This document shows positions 1 through 6,153 of a stretch of DNA of 13,129 nt, in pieces. Position 1 is the first letter of the stretch, and each line of letters begins with the position of its first letter. Below the pieces are notes generated by a model, which saw only the letters and a list, made by a program, of their open reading frames with translations, did no database searches and was not told where the DNA came from. Source of the DNA: an uncultured bacterium (lineage in GTDB: Bacteria; Actinomycetota; Coriobacteriia; Coriobacteriales; Eggerthellaceae); assembly GCA_947649215.1 (NCBI GenBank), contig CANSQW010000016.1:1-13129 (forward strand). Reading direction: 5' to 3'. The translations under genes and the position numbers were made by a program.

Positions 1-36
1 CGCCCATGTACCATCTCCAGGAAGAAGTATCTTCAT
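1..36 (-). CDS. 5' end of an unidentified gene, cut by the window edge
   Basis: Only the first 12 codons are in the window, reading MKILLPGDGTWA. The start is supported by a good ribosome binding site: AAAGGAG lies about 6 bases before the ATG on the minus strand. The ATG overlaps the stop of the small frame at 33-152 in an ATGA arrangement, which suggests translational coupling. Both would be transcribed from the promoter near 199-226. Twelve residues are too few to name a family. The local base composition is much richer in A+T than the neighbouring genes. Confidence 0.5.
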   Translation of the reverse strand, partial: MKILLPGDGTWA

Positions 37-152
37 ACCGCGCTCCTTTGCTTAGGATAGTACCAATAGTTTCCGTTTTGCGACCACCCATCAAGAACCG
101 CAGCCGGCGCAGCAACGCTGTCGTCAGAGTCCCTTTCCTTCGCCGCAAGCAT
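33..152 (-). CDS. Small hypothetical protein, 39 residues
   Basis: An ATG-started minus-strand frame of 39 codons ends in a TGA that overlaps the ATG of the next gene. The frame stays open upstream of the ATG for 21 codons but has no ATG, GTG or TTG there, so this is the only usable start. The binding site before it is poor (AAGGG directly against the ATG). The product is hydrophilic, with an acidic stretch (KERDSDD) and an aromatic tail (GWSQNGNYWYYP). I do not recognise it. A start about 40 bases below the predicted transcription start, an operator-like palindrome over the -10 box and an ATGA overlap resemble a small autoregulated pair such as a toxin-antitoxin module, but nothing in the residues proves that. 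It could also be a remnant. Confidence 0.35.
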   Translation of the reverse strand: MLAAKERDSDDSVAAPAAVLDGWSQNGNYWYYPKQRSAV

Positions 153-192
153 CCCTTGCTTGAACTGTTCAGTGCTTAGAAAGCTTTCTATT

Positions 193-208
193 ACGCTAAG
201 TATAGCGT
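193..208. promoter_or_regulatory. Palindrome covering the -10 box, likely operator
   Basis: ACGCTA-AGTA-TAGCGT has perfect 6-base arms and a 4-base centre. It covers the whole -10 box of the minus-strand promoter, where a bound repressor would block RNA polymerase. The repressor is unknown. Confidence 0.4.
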
Positions 209-226
209 TTTCGTATCAAAATACAA
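199..226 (-). promoter_or_regulatory. Promoter for the left-edge small operon
   Basis: On the minus strand a -35 box TTGTAT (226-221) and a -10 box TATACT (204-199) are separated by 16 bases. Transcription would start near 192, about 40 bases before the small frame at 152. The -10 box lies inside the palindrome at 193-208. Confidence 0.5.
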
Positions 227-244
227 TATTTGTTAGTTTATTAC

Positions 245-271
245 TTGACAGATATATGATTATTAGCTAAT
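245..271 (+). promoter_or_regulatory. Possible plus-strand promoter in the AT-rich spacer
   Basis: A consensus -35 box TTGACA (245-250) is followed after 15 bases by a partial -10 box GCTAAT (266-271). The -10 box overlaps the 10-base palindrome ATTAGCTAAT (262-271). No gene follows on the plus strand. A transcript would run antisense into the putP terminator hairpins. It may be a chance match in AT-rich DNA. Confidence 0.2.
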
Positions 272-298
272 TGATGCTACCAAGAAATGGTGAGGCAA

Positions 299-331
299 GC
301 GAAAGAAAAGCGCCCGCAGATGCGAGCGCTT
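299..331 (-). terminator. Rho-independent terminator of putP
   Basis: On the minus strand AAGCGCTCGC and GCGGGCGCTT (331-308) pair into a 10-base stem, with one U-G pair, around the loop ATCT. The tail TTTTCTTTC follows. The U-G pair becomes an A-C mismatch on the plus strand, so the structure is built for minus-strand RNA, the direction of putP. Confidence 0.7.
312..329. repeat. Direct repeat, copy 1 (hairpin core)
   Basis: The 18-mer GCCCGCAGATGCGAGCGC occurs here and again at 349-366. This copy is the core of the putP terminator. Confidence 0.7.
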
Positions 332-342
332 CAGGGTGGGGG

Positions 343-370
343 GAAGGTGCCCGCAGATGCGAGCGCCTTC
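343..370 (-). repeat. Direct repeat, copy 2 (349-366), in a second hairpin
   Basis: The same 18-mer sits inside a stem of about 12 bases (343-354 with 359-370, loop of four). It has one mismatch and one wobble on minus-strand RNA. Unlike the terminator copy it has no U-run after it. A third, weaker hairpin (407-412 with 423-428) lies nearer the putP stop. The putP 3' end is therefore a series of three stem-loops, of which only the last looks able to terminate. Confidence 0.6.
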
Positions 371-433
371 GAGATGATCAGACAGGGTTCCGCCTGCCGG
401 TGGAGCGGGCTCCAAGGGAGGCGAGCCCTTGAC

Positions 434-1996
434 CTACACGTCCAGCTCCATGTAGGTGTCGAAGTCGTCGGTGACCTCCTTGCTAGGCTCCTTGGTGGCC
501 AGGGAGACGATGACGATGACCGCAAGGGCCAGGACGAAGCCGGGCAGCAGCTCGTAGACGGCGAACCAGCCGCCGAGGGGCGCGATGAGGTTCTTCCACG
601 CCACCACGGTGAGCGCGCCGGTGAGCATGCCGGCCACCGCGCCCGGCAGCGTGGTGCGGCGCCAGTAGAGCGAGCACAGCATGAGCGGGCCGAAGGACGC
701 GCCGAAGCCGGCCCAGGCGTAGGACACGATGTCGAAGATGGACGAGTTCTGGTCCATGGCCAGGGCGATGCCGAGCAGCAGGATGGCCGTGAGCGTGATG
801 CGGGCCACGATCATGACCTGGTTGTCGGTGGCGTCGCGCTTGATGAGGCCCTTGAAGATGTTGGTGGCCACCGCCGAGCCGGAGATGAGCAGGTAGCTGG
901 ACGAGGAGCTCATGGCCGCGGCGAAGATGCCCGAGACTACCAGACCGCAGAAGAAGCTCGGCAGCAGCATCTTCGACAGCACGATGAACACCGACTCGGC
1001 CGCCGACTGGGTGAGAAACTCGGTGGGGATGAAGGCGCGGCCGATGAGGCCGATGCACACCGCCGAGGACAGGGAGACCACGAGCCAGATCATGGCGATC
1101 ATGCGCGACTTCTTGATCTCGTCGGAATGGCGGATGGACATGAAGCGGATGAGCACCTGGGGCATGCCGAAGTAGCCGAGGCCCCAGGCCAGGCCGCTCA
1201 CGATGGTGATGATGCCGTAGGTGCCGGCCTCACCGAACAGCGGGGCGCCCCCTTCGATCAACTGATTGCCGGCCTCGTCGAGCAGGGGCGTGGCGATCTC
1301 GGTGCCGGAGAGGAAGCCGGGAATGCCCTGGAGGAAGGTGACGGTGTTCTCCACGCCGCCGGCCGCGGTGACCGAGCCGATGAAGACCGTGGCCAGGGCC
1401 AGGAACATGAGGGTGCCCTGCACGAGGTCGGTGGTGCACACCGACAAGTAGCCGCCCATGAACGTGTAGAGGAACACGATGATGGCGCCGATGACCATCA
1501 TCACGCCGTAGTCCCAGCCGAACAGCGTCGCGAACAGCTTGCCCACGGTAACGAAGCACGAGGCCGTGTAGATGGTGAAGAACAGCAGGATGATGACCGC
1601 GGCGATGGTCATGAGGATGTGCTTCGTGTCATGGAAGCGGTTGGAGAAGAAGTCGGGCACCGTGATGGCGTTGCCGGCCTTCTCCGAGTACTTGCGCAGG
1701 CGCTTGGCCACGAACTTCCAGTTGAGGTACGTGCCGATGGCCAGGCCGATGGCCGTCCACATGGCGTCCGACGCGCCGGTGAAGTAGGCCACGCCGGGCA
1801 GGCCCATGAGCAGCCAGCCGGACATGTCCGAGGCCTCGGCCGAGAGCGCCGTGAGCCACGGGCCCAGGCCGCGGCCGCCGAGGAAGTACTCCTCGCTCGA
1901 CGAGTTGGAGCGCTTGGCGTAGACGAAGCCGATGACCACCACGACCACGAAGTACAGCAACATCGCTATGACGACTTGCATATCGCTTTCTATCAT
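434..1996 (-). CDS. putP: Sodium/proline symporter PutP
   Basis: This 520-residue membrane protein belongs to the sodium:solute symporter (SSS) family. It would import L-proline together with Na+ through the cytoplasmic membrane. The block LSAEASDMSGWLLMGLPG (51-68) is nearly that of E. coli PutP, and Asp57 and Ser59 match its Asp55 and Ser57 of the sodium/substrate site. Many hydrophobic segments run through the chain, consistent with the family's 13, and the length is close to the 502 residues of E. coli PutP. The ATG at 1996 is chosen because GGGAG lies 7 bases before it; a second Met six codons in lacks such a site. No proline dehydrogenase is in view, so whether proline is used as nutrient or osmolyte is open. 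Related SSS members carry pantothenate or other solutes, but the PutP signature block makes proline most likely. Confidence 0.9.
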   Translation of the reverse strand: MIESDMQVVIAMLLYFVVVVVIGFVYAKRSNSSSEEYFLGGRGLGPWLTALSAEASDMSGWLLMGLPGVAYFTGASDAMWTAIGLAIGTYLNWKFVAKRLRKYSEKAGNAITVPDFFSNRFHDTKHILMTIAAVIILLFFTIYTASCFVTVGKLFATLFGWDYGVMMVIGAIIVFLYTFMGGYLSVCTTDLVQGTLMFLALATVFIGSVTAAGGVENTVTFLQGIPGFLSGTEIATPLLDEAGNQLIEGGAPLFGEAGTYGIITIVSGLAWGLGYFGMPQVLIRFMSIRHSDEIKKSRMIAMIWLVVSLSSAVCIGLIGRAFIPTEFLTQSAAESVFIVLSKMLLPSFFCGLVVSGIFAAAMSSSSSYLLISGSAVATNIFKGLIKRDATDNQVMIVARITLTAILLLGIALAMDQNSSIFDIVSYAWAGFGASFGPLMLCSLYWRRTTLPGAVAGMLTGALTVVAWKNLIAPLGGWFAVYELLPGFVLALAVIVIVSLATKEPSKEVTDDFDTYMELDV

Positions 1997-2013
1997 GTCT
2001 TACTCCCCTATCG

Positions 2014-2040
2014 GCCCGCTTTCGTCGCACAAACGCGGGC
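2014..2040 (-). promoter_or_regulatory. Stem-loop in the putP leader
   Basis: On the minus strand GCCCGC and GCGGGC pair, extended inward by TTT/AAA past a single bulged base. The stem ends about 6 bases before the putP ribosome binding site, so it could affect translation start. Confidence 0.3.
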
Positions 2041-2067
2041 TCTTCCCTTTCGTGCAATGACGTCGGG

Positions 2068-2075
2068 ATTATACT
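2068..2075. promoter_or_regulatory. Overlapping divergent -10 boxes for putP and the aminotransferase
   Basis: The octamer ATTATACT reads as TATACT on the plus strand (2070-2075), towards the aminotransferase, and as a perfect TATAAT on the minus strand (2073-2068), towards putP. Convincing -35 boxes are absent on both sides (best plus candidate TTTCGT at 2048-2053), which suggests weak or activator-dependent promoters. Two polymerases could not sit here at the same time. Confidence 0.45.
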
Positions 2076-2079
2076 TTAT

Positions 2080-2093
2080 TACGCTAGAGCGTA
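2080..2093. promoter_or_regulatory. Palindrome in the divergent promoter, possible operator
   Basis: TACGCT-AG-AGCGTA has perfect 6-base arms. It lies at the expected transcription start of the aminotransferase and in the -35 region of putP, so one bound protein could affect both genes. The arm resembles that of the palindrome at 193-208 (both contain TTACGCTA). Confidence 0.35.
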
Positions 2094-2102
2094 CGGAGGA
2101 CT

Positions 2103-2124
2103 GCGGGGAACAGCCCCGCGTTTT
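2103..2124 (+). terminator. Terminator-like hairpin in the aminotransferase leader
   Basis: GCGGGG-AACAG-CCCCGC followed by GTTTT forms a short GC stem with a U-run, just before the ribosome binding site of the aminotransferase. It could end part of the transcripts early (attenuation). The U-run is only four long and I see no alternative pairing or leader peptide. Confidence 0.35.
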
Positions 2125-2144
2125 ACGGTGAAAGGAACGACGCC

Positions 2145-3434
2145 ATGACCCGCTATGCCGACCTAACCGCCGAGGAGCAGCGCGCCGAGCTGGCGCGGCT
2201 GCGCGAGGAGCACGCCGCCTTCAAGGCCCGGGGCCTTGCCCTCAACATGGCCCGCGGCAAGCCGTCCGCAGCGCAGCTCGACCTGTCGTTGCCCCTGCTC
2301 GACGTGCTCGGCTCAGGCGCCGATCTCATGAGCGAGGACGGCGTCGACTGTCGCAACTACGGCGTGATGGACGGCATCCCCGAGGCCAAGCGCCTCATGG
2401 CGGCACTGCTCGACGACGACCCGGAGAACGTGATGGTGCTCGGCAGCTCGAGCCTGACCGCCCTGTACGACGCGGTGGCCCGCTGCCTGGACTTCGGCAC
2501 CGGCGGGGAGGCGCCGTGGAGCACGCTGCCCGCGGTCCGGTGGCTCTGCCCCGTGCCCGGCTACGACCGCCACTTCGCCATCTGCGAGGCCTTCGGCATC
2601 GAGATGATCCCCGTGCCCATGAACGAGAACGGGCCCGCCATGGACGTCGTGGAGCGGCTCGTGGCCGAGGATGCCGCTATCAAGGGCATCTGGTGCGTGC
2701 CGAAGTACTCCAATCCCGGCGGCGTCACCTATTCCGACGAGGTGGTGCGCCGCCTGGCGGCCATGGAGTGCGCCGCCCCTGACTTCCGCATCTTCTGGGA
2801 CAACGCCTACGCCGTGCACCACCTGGCCGACGACCCGGCCGCGCAGGACCGGGTGCTCGACATCGCCGATGCCTGCGTGGAGGCCGGGGTGCCCGACCGC
2901 TACCTCAAGTTCGCCTCCACCTCCAAGGTGACCTTCCCCGGCGCCGGGGTGGCGGCGATGGCGGCCAGCCCGGAGATCCTGGCCGAGACGCGCGCGCAGA
3001 TGGCGCCCCAGGTGATCGGCTACGACAAGATCAACCAGCTGCGCCACGTGCGCTTCCTGCGCGACGCCGACGGCATCGCGGCGCACATGCGCGCCCACGC
3101 GGCTGTGCTGCGCCCGAAGTTCGCGCTCGTGCAGGAGAAGCTCCACGCGGCGCTCGACGGGGCGGGCATCGCCACGTGGAGCGACCCGCGCGGCGGCTAC
3201 TTCGTGTCCTTCGACGGGATGCCCCGCACCGCAGCGCGTACGGTGGCGCTGGCCCGCGAGGCCGGCGTGACCCTGACCGGCGCGGGCGCCACCTGGCCCT
3301 ACGGCCGCGACCCCGAGGATGCCAACATCCGCATCGCCCCCACCCTGCCGCCGCTCGAGGAGCTCGACGAGGCGCTCGACGTGTTTTCCTGCTGCGCCAA
3401 GATAGCCGCGCTCGAGCAGCTGCTGGAGGCGTAG
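2145..3434 (+). CDS. PLP-dependent class I aminotransferase, aspartate aminotransferase Ic / MocR-like type
   Basis: This soluble 429-residue enzyme should move an amino group between an amino acid and a 2-oxo acid using pyridoxal phosphate. The cofactor lysine is Lys261 in STSKVTFPGAG. Other fold-type I marks are YSNPGG (188-193, cofactor Asn), FWDNAY (217-222, Asp219 for the pyridine nitrogen) and Arg396 in NIRIAPTLPP for the substrate carboxylate. The N-terminal block LNMARGKPSAAQLDLS is typical of the Aminotran_MocR family (PF12897), which includes the subgroup Ic aspartate aminotransferases described from Corynebacterium. There is no N-terminal GntR DNA-binding domain, so it is an enzyme and not a MocR regulator. 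The start has AAAGGA 8 bases before the ATG. The exact substrate cannot be read from the sequence; aspartate is the best guess. Confidence 0.85.
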   Translation: MTRYADLTAEEQRAELARLREEHAAFKARGLALNMARGKPSAAQLDLSLPLLDVLGSGADLMSEDGVDCRNYGVMDGIPEAKRLMAALLDDDPENVMVLGSSSLTALYDAVARCLDFGTGGEAPWSTLPAVRWLCPVPGYDRHFAICEAFGIEMIPVPMNENGPAMDVVERLVAEDAAIKGIWCVPKYSNPGGVTYSDEVVRRLAAMECAAPDFRIFWDNAYAVHHLADDPAAQDRVLDIADACVEAGVPDRYLKFASTSKVTFPGAGVAAMAASPEILAETRAQMAPQVIGYDKINQLRHVRFLRDADGIAAHMRAHAAVLRPKFALVQEKLHAALDGAGIATWSDPRGGYFVSFDGMPRTAARTVALAREAGVTLTGAGATWPYGRDPEDANIRIAPTLPPLEELDEALDVFSCCAKIAALEQLLEA

Positions 3435-3482
3435 CCGGCGCGGGGTGCATTCACGCCCCCCCCCGAATGCTCCGACAAGATG

Positions 3483-3510
3483 AGGGCCCCGGCCATGCGG
3501 TCGGGGCCCT
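3483..3510. terminator. Stem-loop between convergent genes
   Basis: AGGGCCCCGGCC and GGTCGGGGCCCT pair over 12 bases (one G-U on plus-strand RNA) around the loop ATGC. It sits between the aminotransferase stop and the end of the dms operon. There is no good U-run on either side, so termination is inferred from position and stability. A weaker stem GCATTC/GAATGC (3447-3452 with 3464-3469) encloses a run of eight C just upstream. Confidence 0.55.
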
Positions 3511-3531
3511 CGCGCGTCCATGGCATTGAGC

Positions 3532-4425
3532 CTAGAGGCCCACGGTCATGCGCGTCATGTAGAAGGCGAAGCGCATGACGAACAGGCCGGCGGCCGCCAA
3601 GGCGAAGGCCGCGGAGAGCCGCCAGGGCGGCAGCGTCGCCGCAGCGGGCACGCGCGCCGTCGTCATGCCGGCAAGCGCCACGCCCGCGGCCGCGAGCATT
3701 GCGAAGACGCCGGCCAGGGGCACGAAGGCGGGCGCGAGGTCGCTCGCGCTCCCGAGAGCGTTCTCGATCTGCGGGAGGGATGCGCCCCAAAGCAGGTAGA
3801 GCGCCACGTTCGCCGCCCATGCGAGCGCTGCGACCGCGACGAGCCCGCGCTCGAGCCGGCTGTCCCGCGATCGGTAGCCGGCTGCCGCCAGCCCCACGAG
3901 GGCGAGCAGCGGCCCGCCGAGCAGCGCGTTGGCCCATAGGGAGAGCGGCACCACCGGCAGGTGCCACGACTCGATGGTCTCCGCGTCGTAGGCGAAGGCG
4001 ATGGCCGTGACGAAGACGACGCCCAGCACGCAGATGACGATAAGGGCGGCTCGGCGCAGGCGCGGACGGCCGCCGTCGGCCGAAAACGCCGTGAGCCAGT
4101 ACACGCCAGCCGACCCTAGGAACACCACACCGCTCGCCACCTCGTTCGACAGCGGGCTGCGGCCGATTCCCGCCAGCACGTAGAGGGCGTTCGCCGGGTT
4201 GCCGAGATGCGTCGCCGAGGCCACGAGCCCCACCATGGTCACGAGGATGGGGATCCACAGGAAGCGGTCGATAGCCACGCGCAGGGCGGCGTCGAGCGCC
4301 GGCCCGCGCGCCACGAAGACCAGCGCCATGATGATGAGGGCCGCCACGCCCGAGGGCGCGAGGGTGGTGAAGAGCACGAGGGTGATCTCGTCCCAGGCGT
4401 TGGCGAACCCGACAGCCGCGTTCAT
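3532..4425 (-). CDS. Second DmsC-like menaquinol-binding membrane anchor
   Basis: This 297-residue multi-span protein is homologous to DmsC, the membrane subunit that oxidises menaquinol for DMSO reductase. SATHLGNPANA (70-80) and SPLSNEV (90-96) correspond to the quinol-site blocks. His73 and Glu95 have the same 22-residue spacing as His65 and Glu87 of the first DmsC. The C-terminus RFAFYMTRMTVGL resembles the E. coli DmsC end (VFYGLHMTVG). AGGAGG lies 5 bases before the ATG, and the gene starts 9 bases after the chaperone stop, so it is the last gene of the operon. It could be an alternative anchor for the same DmsAB, an anchor for a reductase encoded elsewhere, or a diverging duplicate. 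Family assignment is firm; partner is unknown. Confidence 0.85.
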   Translation of the reverse strand: MNAAVGFANAWDEITLVLFTTLAPSGVAALIIMALVFVARGPALDAALRVAIDRFLWIPILVTMVGLVASATHLGNPANALYVLAGIGRSPLSNEVASGVVFLGSAGVYWLTAFSADGGRPRLRRAALIVICVLGVVFVTAIAFAYDAETIESWHLPVVPLSLWANALLGGPLLALVGLAAAGYRSRDSRLERGLVAVAALAWAANVALYLLWGASLPQIENALGSASDLAPAFVPLAGVFAMLAAAGVALAGMTTARVPAAATLPPWRLSAAFALAAAGLFVMRFAFYMTRMTVGL

Positions 4426-4434
4426 GGGGCCCTC

Positions 4435-5085
4435 CTATCGGTAGAAGCGCGGTTCCTCGACCGCAAGCCCGCGCGCCGCGCGGACGCCTTCGAGCGAGGT
4501 GCGCGTGAGCGCGGCGAGGCCCCGGTAGAAGGGGTGGTCGGACGCCGTCTCCACGATGCCGAGGAAGTGCGGCGCCCACGGCAGCAGGTGCTCGGCCAGA
4601 AACGCGTCGAGCAGCTCCGGGCGATGGCGCGCGAGCCACGCCATGAGCAGCAGCATCGTGCCCACGTGGTCCTCAGGCTCGGACTCGGCGCCCACGCGCT
4701 CCACGCCGCCTTCGCGCATCCACTGGCGCAGGGCCAGCGTGGCCGCGCCGAACACCACGGCATCGCGGTCGGTGTAGACCGAGCCCCACGGAGGCGCCGC
4801 CTTCGGCCCCGGCCCCACGAAGAGCCGCCGGTACTCCCACACAAGCGCGTCATCCACCCCGCCGGCCAGGCCGCGGGCCATCTCGGCGAGCGCGCGCGTG
4901 GCGTCCCCCGCATCCCCGAGGGGCCACTCCTCCCCCGCTGCGACCGGGTCAAGCGCCGCGAGCGCATCGTAGAGCCCCGCGACCTCCTCGTCGGCGGGAT
5001 CGTGGGCGAACAGCGGACCGAGGGTCTCGCCGATGAAGGCGACGCCCTCGCAGATATCAGCCAGATCAGCGCAGGTCGGCTCCAT
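4435..5085 (-). CDS. TorD/DmsD-family chaperone for the molybdoenzyme
   Basis: This 216-residue, mainly helical cytoplasmic protein belongs to the redox-enzyme maturation chaperones. These bind the twin-arginine signal of a molybdoenzyme and hold it until the cofactor is loaded. The family blocks are present: EYRRLF followed by APPWGSVY (84-104), EPEDHVGTML (136-145) and HLLPWAPHF (166-174). The frame is open further upstream, but the ATG at 5085 is chosen because AGGAGG lies 5 bases before it and the family length fits. DmsA in the same operon is the obvious client. It lies between the two anchor genes and is separated from the first by a 200-base spacer full of GC-rich stem-loops, so its level may differ from that of dmsABC. 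Confidence 0.88.
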   Translation of the reverse strand: MEPTCADLADICEGVAFIGETLGPLFAHDPADEEVAGLYDALAALDPVAAGEEWPLGDAGDATRALAEMARGLAGGVDDALVWEYRRLFVGPGPKAAPPWGSVYTDRDAVVFGAATLALRQWMREGGVERVGAESEPEDHVGTMLLLMAWLARHRPELLDAFLAEHLLPWAPHFLGIVETASDHPFYRGLAALTRTSLEGVRAARGLAVEEPRFYR

Positions 5086-5199
5086 GGCCACCTCCTTGCA
5101 AGCGATCGGTGCGCCGCGGCTCCCTCCCCAGGCCGCGTCGGCACCATGGTAGCAGAAGGCGGGGCGCCCCCCGGGGCGGCCCCGCCGCAGCGTTATCCA

Positions 5200-5236
5200 G
5201 CGCCGTGCGCCAGAACCCGGTTCTGGCGCACGGCGC
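5200..5236. repeat. Perfect 18-bp inverted repeat between dmsC and the chaperone gene
   Basis: Arm 5200-5217 is the exact reverse complement of 5219-5236, with a single C between them. RNA of either strand would fold into a very stable hairpin. No U-run follows on the minus strand (the next bases are TGGATAACG), so it is not a classical terminator. It may protect the upstream dmsABC message from 3' decay, reduce read-through to the chaperone gene, or be a mobile repeat of the REP kind. The spacer 5086-5285 also holds the 12-base palindrome GACGGCGCCGTC (5272-5283) beside the dmsC stop and a GC-rich near-palindrome at 5161-5183. I see no promoter or gene in it. Confidence 0.7.
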
Positions 5237-5285
5237 ACGAGGAAGAGCCGCCGCGGGGAGGGAACGTCCGCGACGGCGCCGTCCC

Positions 5286-6152
5286 CTAGAGCACGCTCAG
5301 CCCCACGGAGAGCTGCATGCCGTAGAAGGCGAGGCGCAGGCAGAGCACGCCGGCGATGGCGAGAACCGAGGCCACGCCCGCCGTCGCGGCGGCGGACTTG
5401 CCGCGCAGGGCGAGCAGCGTGCAAACCACCGCGAGCACGAGCGCGACAGCGCCCGCCACGATGACGCCCATGACGTCAGCCACCAGATCAGCGCCAGCAT
5501 AGAGCGGGGTGGACAGCGCGCCCACCGCAGACACCTGCAGGGCGAAGGAGGCCAGGCCGATGACGGCGCCCACCAGCGCGAGCGCGGCCACCGCCGTCTT
5601 GAGGGGACTCGCGGCCAGCTCGGCATCGCAGCCGGCGGCGCCCAGGACGAGCGTGCCGAGGGCCATGCCGCCCGCCAGGCTGTAGCCGAGCATCTGGGCC
5701 GGCACCGCGGGCGTGTTCCACGAGGCGATGGTGTCCATGAGGTAGGCCATGCCCGTGAACACGGCGAACACGAGGCCGAGCAGCGCCACGGCCACCGCAA
5801 GGCCCTTGCGGGCGCCCGCGGACAGCTTGCCGGCGAGCGCGGCCACCCAGTAGACGAGCATGAGCACGCAGAACACGCAGCCGACGAGAATCTCGTTGGA
5901 CAGCGGCGAGGTGCCCACCCCCGCGAACACGCCGAAGGCGTTCAAGGGGCTGGCCAGGTGGAAGAACGAGGCGGCGAAGCCGACGATGACGACAGCCACG
6001 GGAAGGGCGGTCATGCGATCGATCTTCTTGAGGCTCTCGGCCTCGAACGACGTGGTGAGGAATGCCACGGCAAGGGCCGTGAAGGCACCCGCGCCCAGGG
6101 GCGCGAGGGTTGTGAACAGCGCGAGGGGCATCTCGGCAAACGCGGTCTCCAC
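5286..6152 (-). CDS. dmsC: DMSO reductase membrane anchor subunit DmsC
   Basis: This 288-residue integral membrane protein anchors DmsAB and takes electrons from menaquinol. E. coli DmsC has 287 residues and eight membrane segments. SFFHLASPLNA (62-72) and TSPLSNEI (81-88) place His65 and Glu87 exactly at the E. coli positions known to affect menaquinol binding and oxidation. The C-terminus FYGMQLSVGLSVL resembles the E. coli end. The start is GTG at 6152, one base after the dmsB stop, with GGAGG about 9 bases before it inside the dmsB end, so translation is probably coupled to dmsB. Confidence 0.92.
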   Translation of the reverse strand: METAFAEMPLALFTTLAPLGAGAFTALAVAFLTTSFEAESLKKIDRMTALPVAVVIVGFAASFFHLASPLNAFGVFAGVGTSPLSNEILVGCVFCVLMLVYWVAALAGKLSAGARKGLAVAVALLGLVFAVFTGMAYLMDTIASWNTPAVPAQMLGYSLAGGMALGTLVLGAAGCDAELAASPLKTAVAALALVGAVIGLASFALQVSAVGALSTPLYAGADLVADVMGVIVAGAVALVLAVVCTLLALRGKSAAATAGVASVLAIAGVLCLRLAFYGMQLSVGLSVL

Positions 6153-6153
6153 G

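Noticed and set aside
287..2131. Long plus-strand open frame of 614 codons opposite putP
   Set aside because: It is a GC-rich shadow of putP: the product is extremely rich in Gly, Arg, His, Glu and Asp with no domain, while the opposite strand encodes a clear transporter.
3456..3463. Run of eight C as a phase-variable tract
   Set aside because: It lies after the aminotransferase stop in noncoding DNA and outside any promoter, so slippage would have no clear effect.
5086..5424. Upstream extension of the chaperone frame
   Set aside because: It would run through the stem-loop spacer and into dmsC; the ATG at 5085 has an ideal ribosome binding site and gives the family length.
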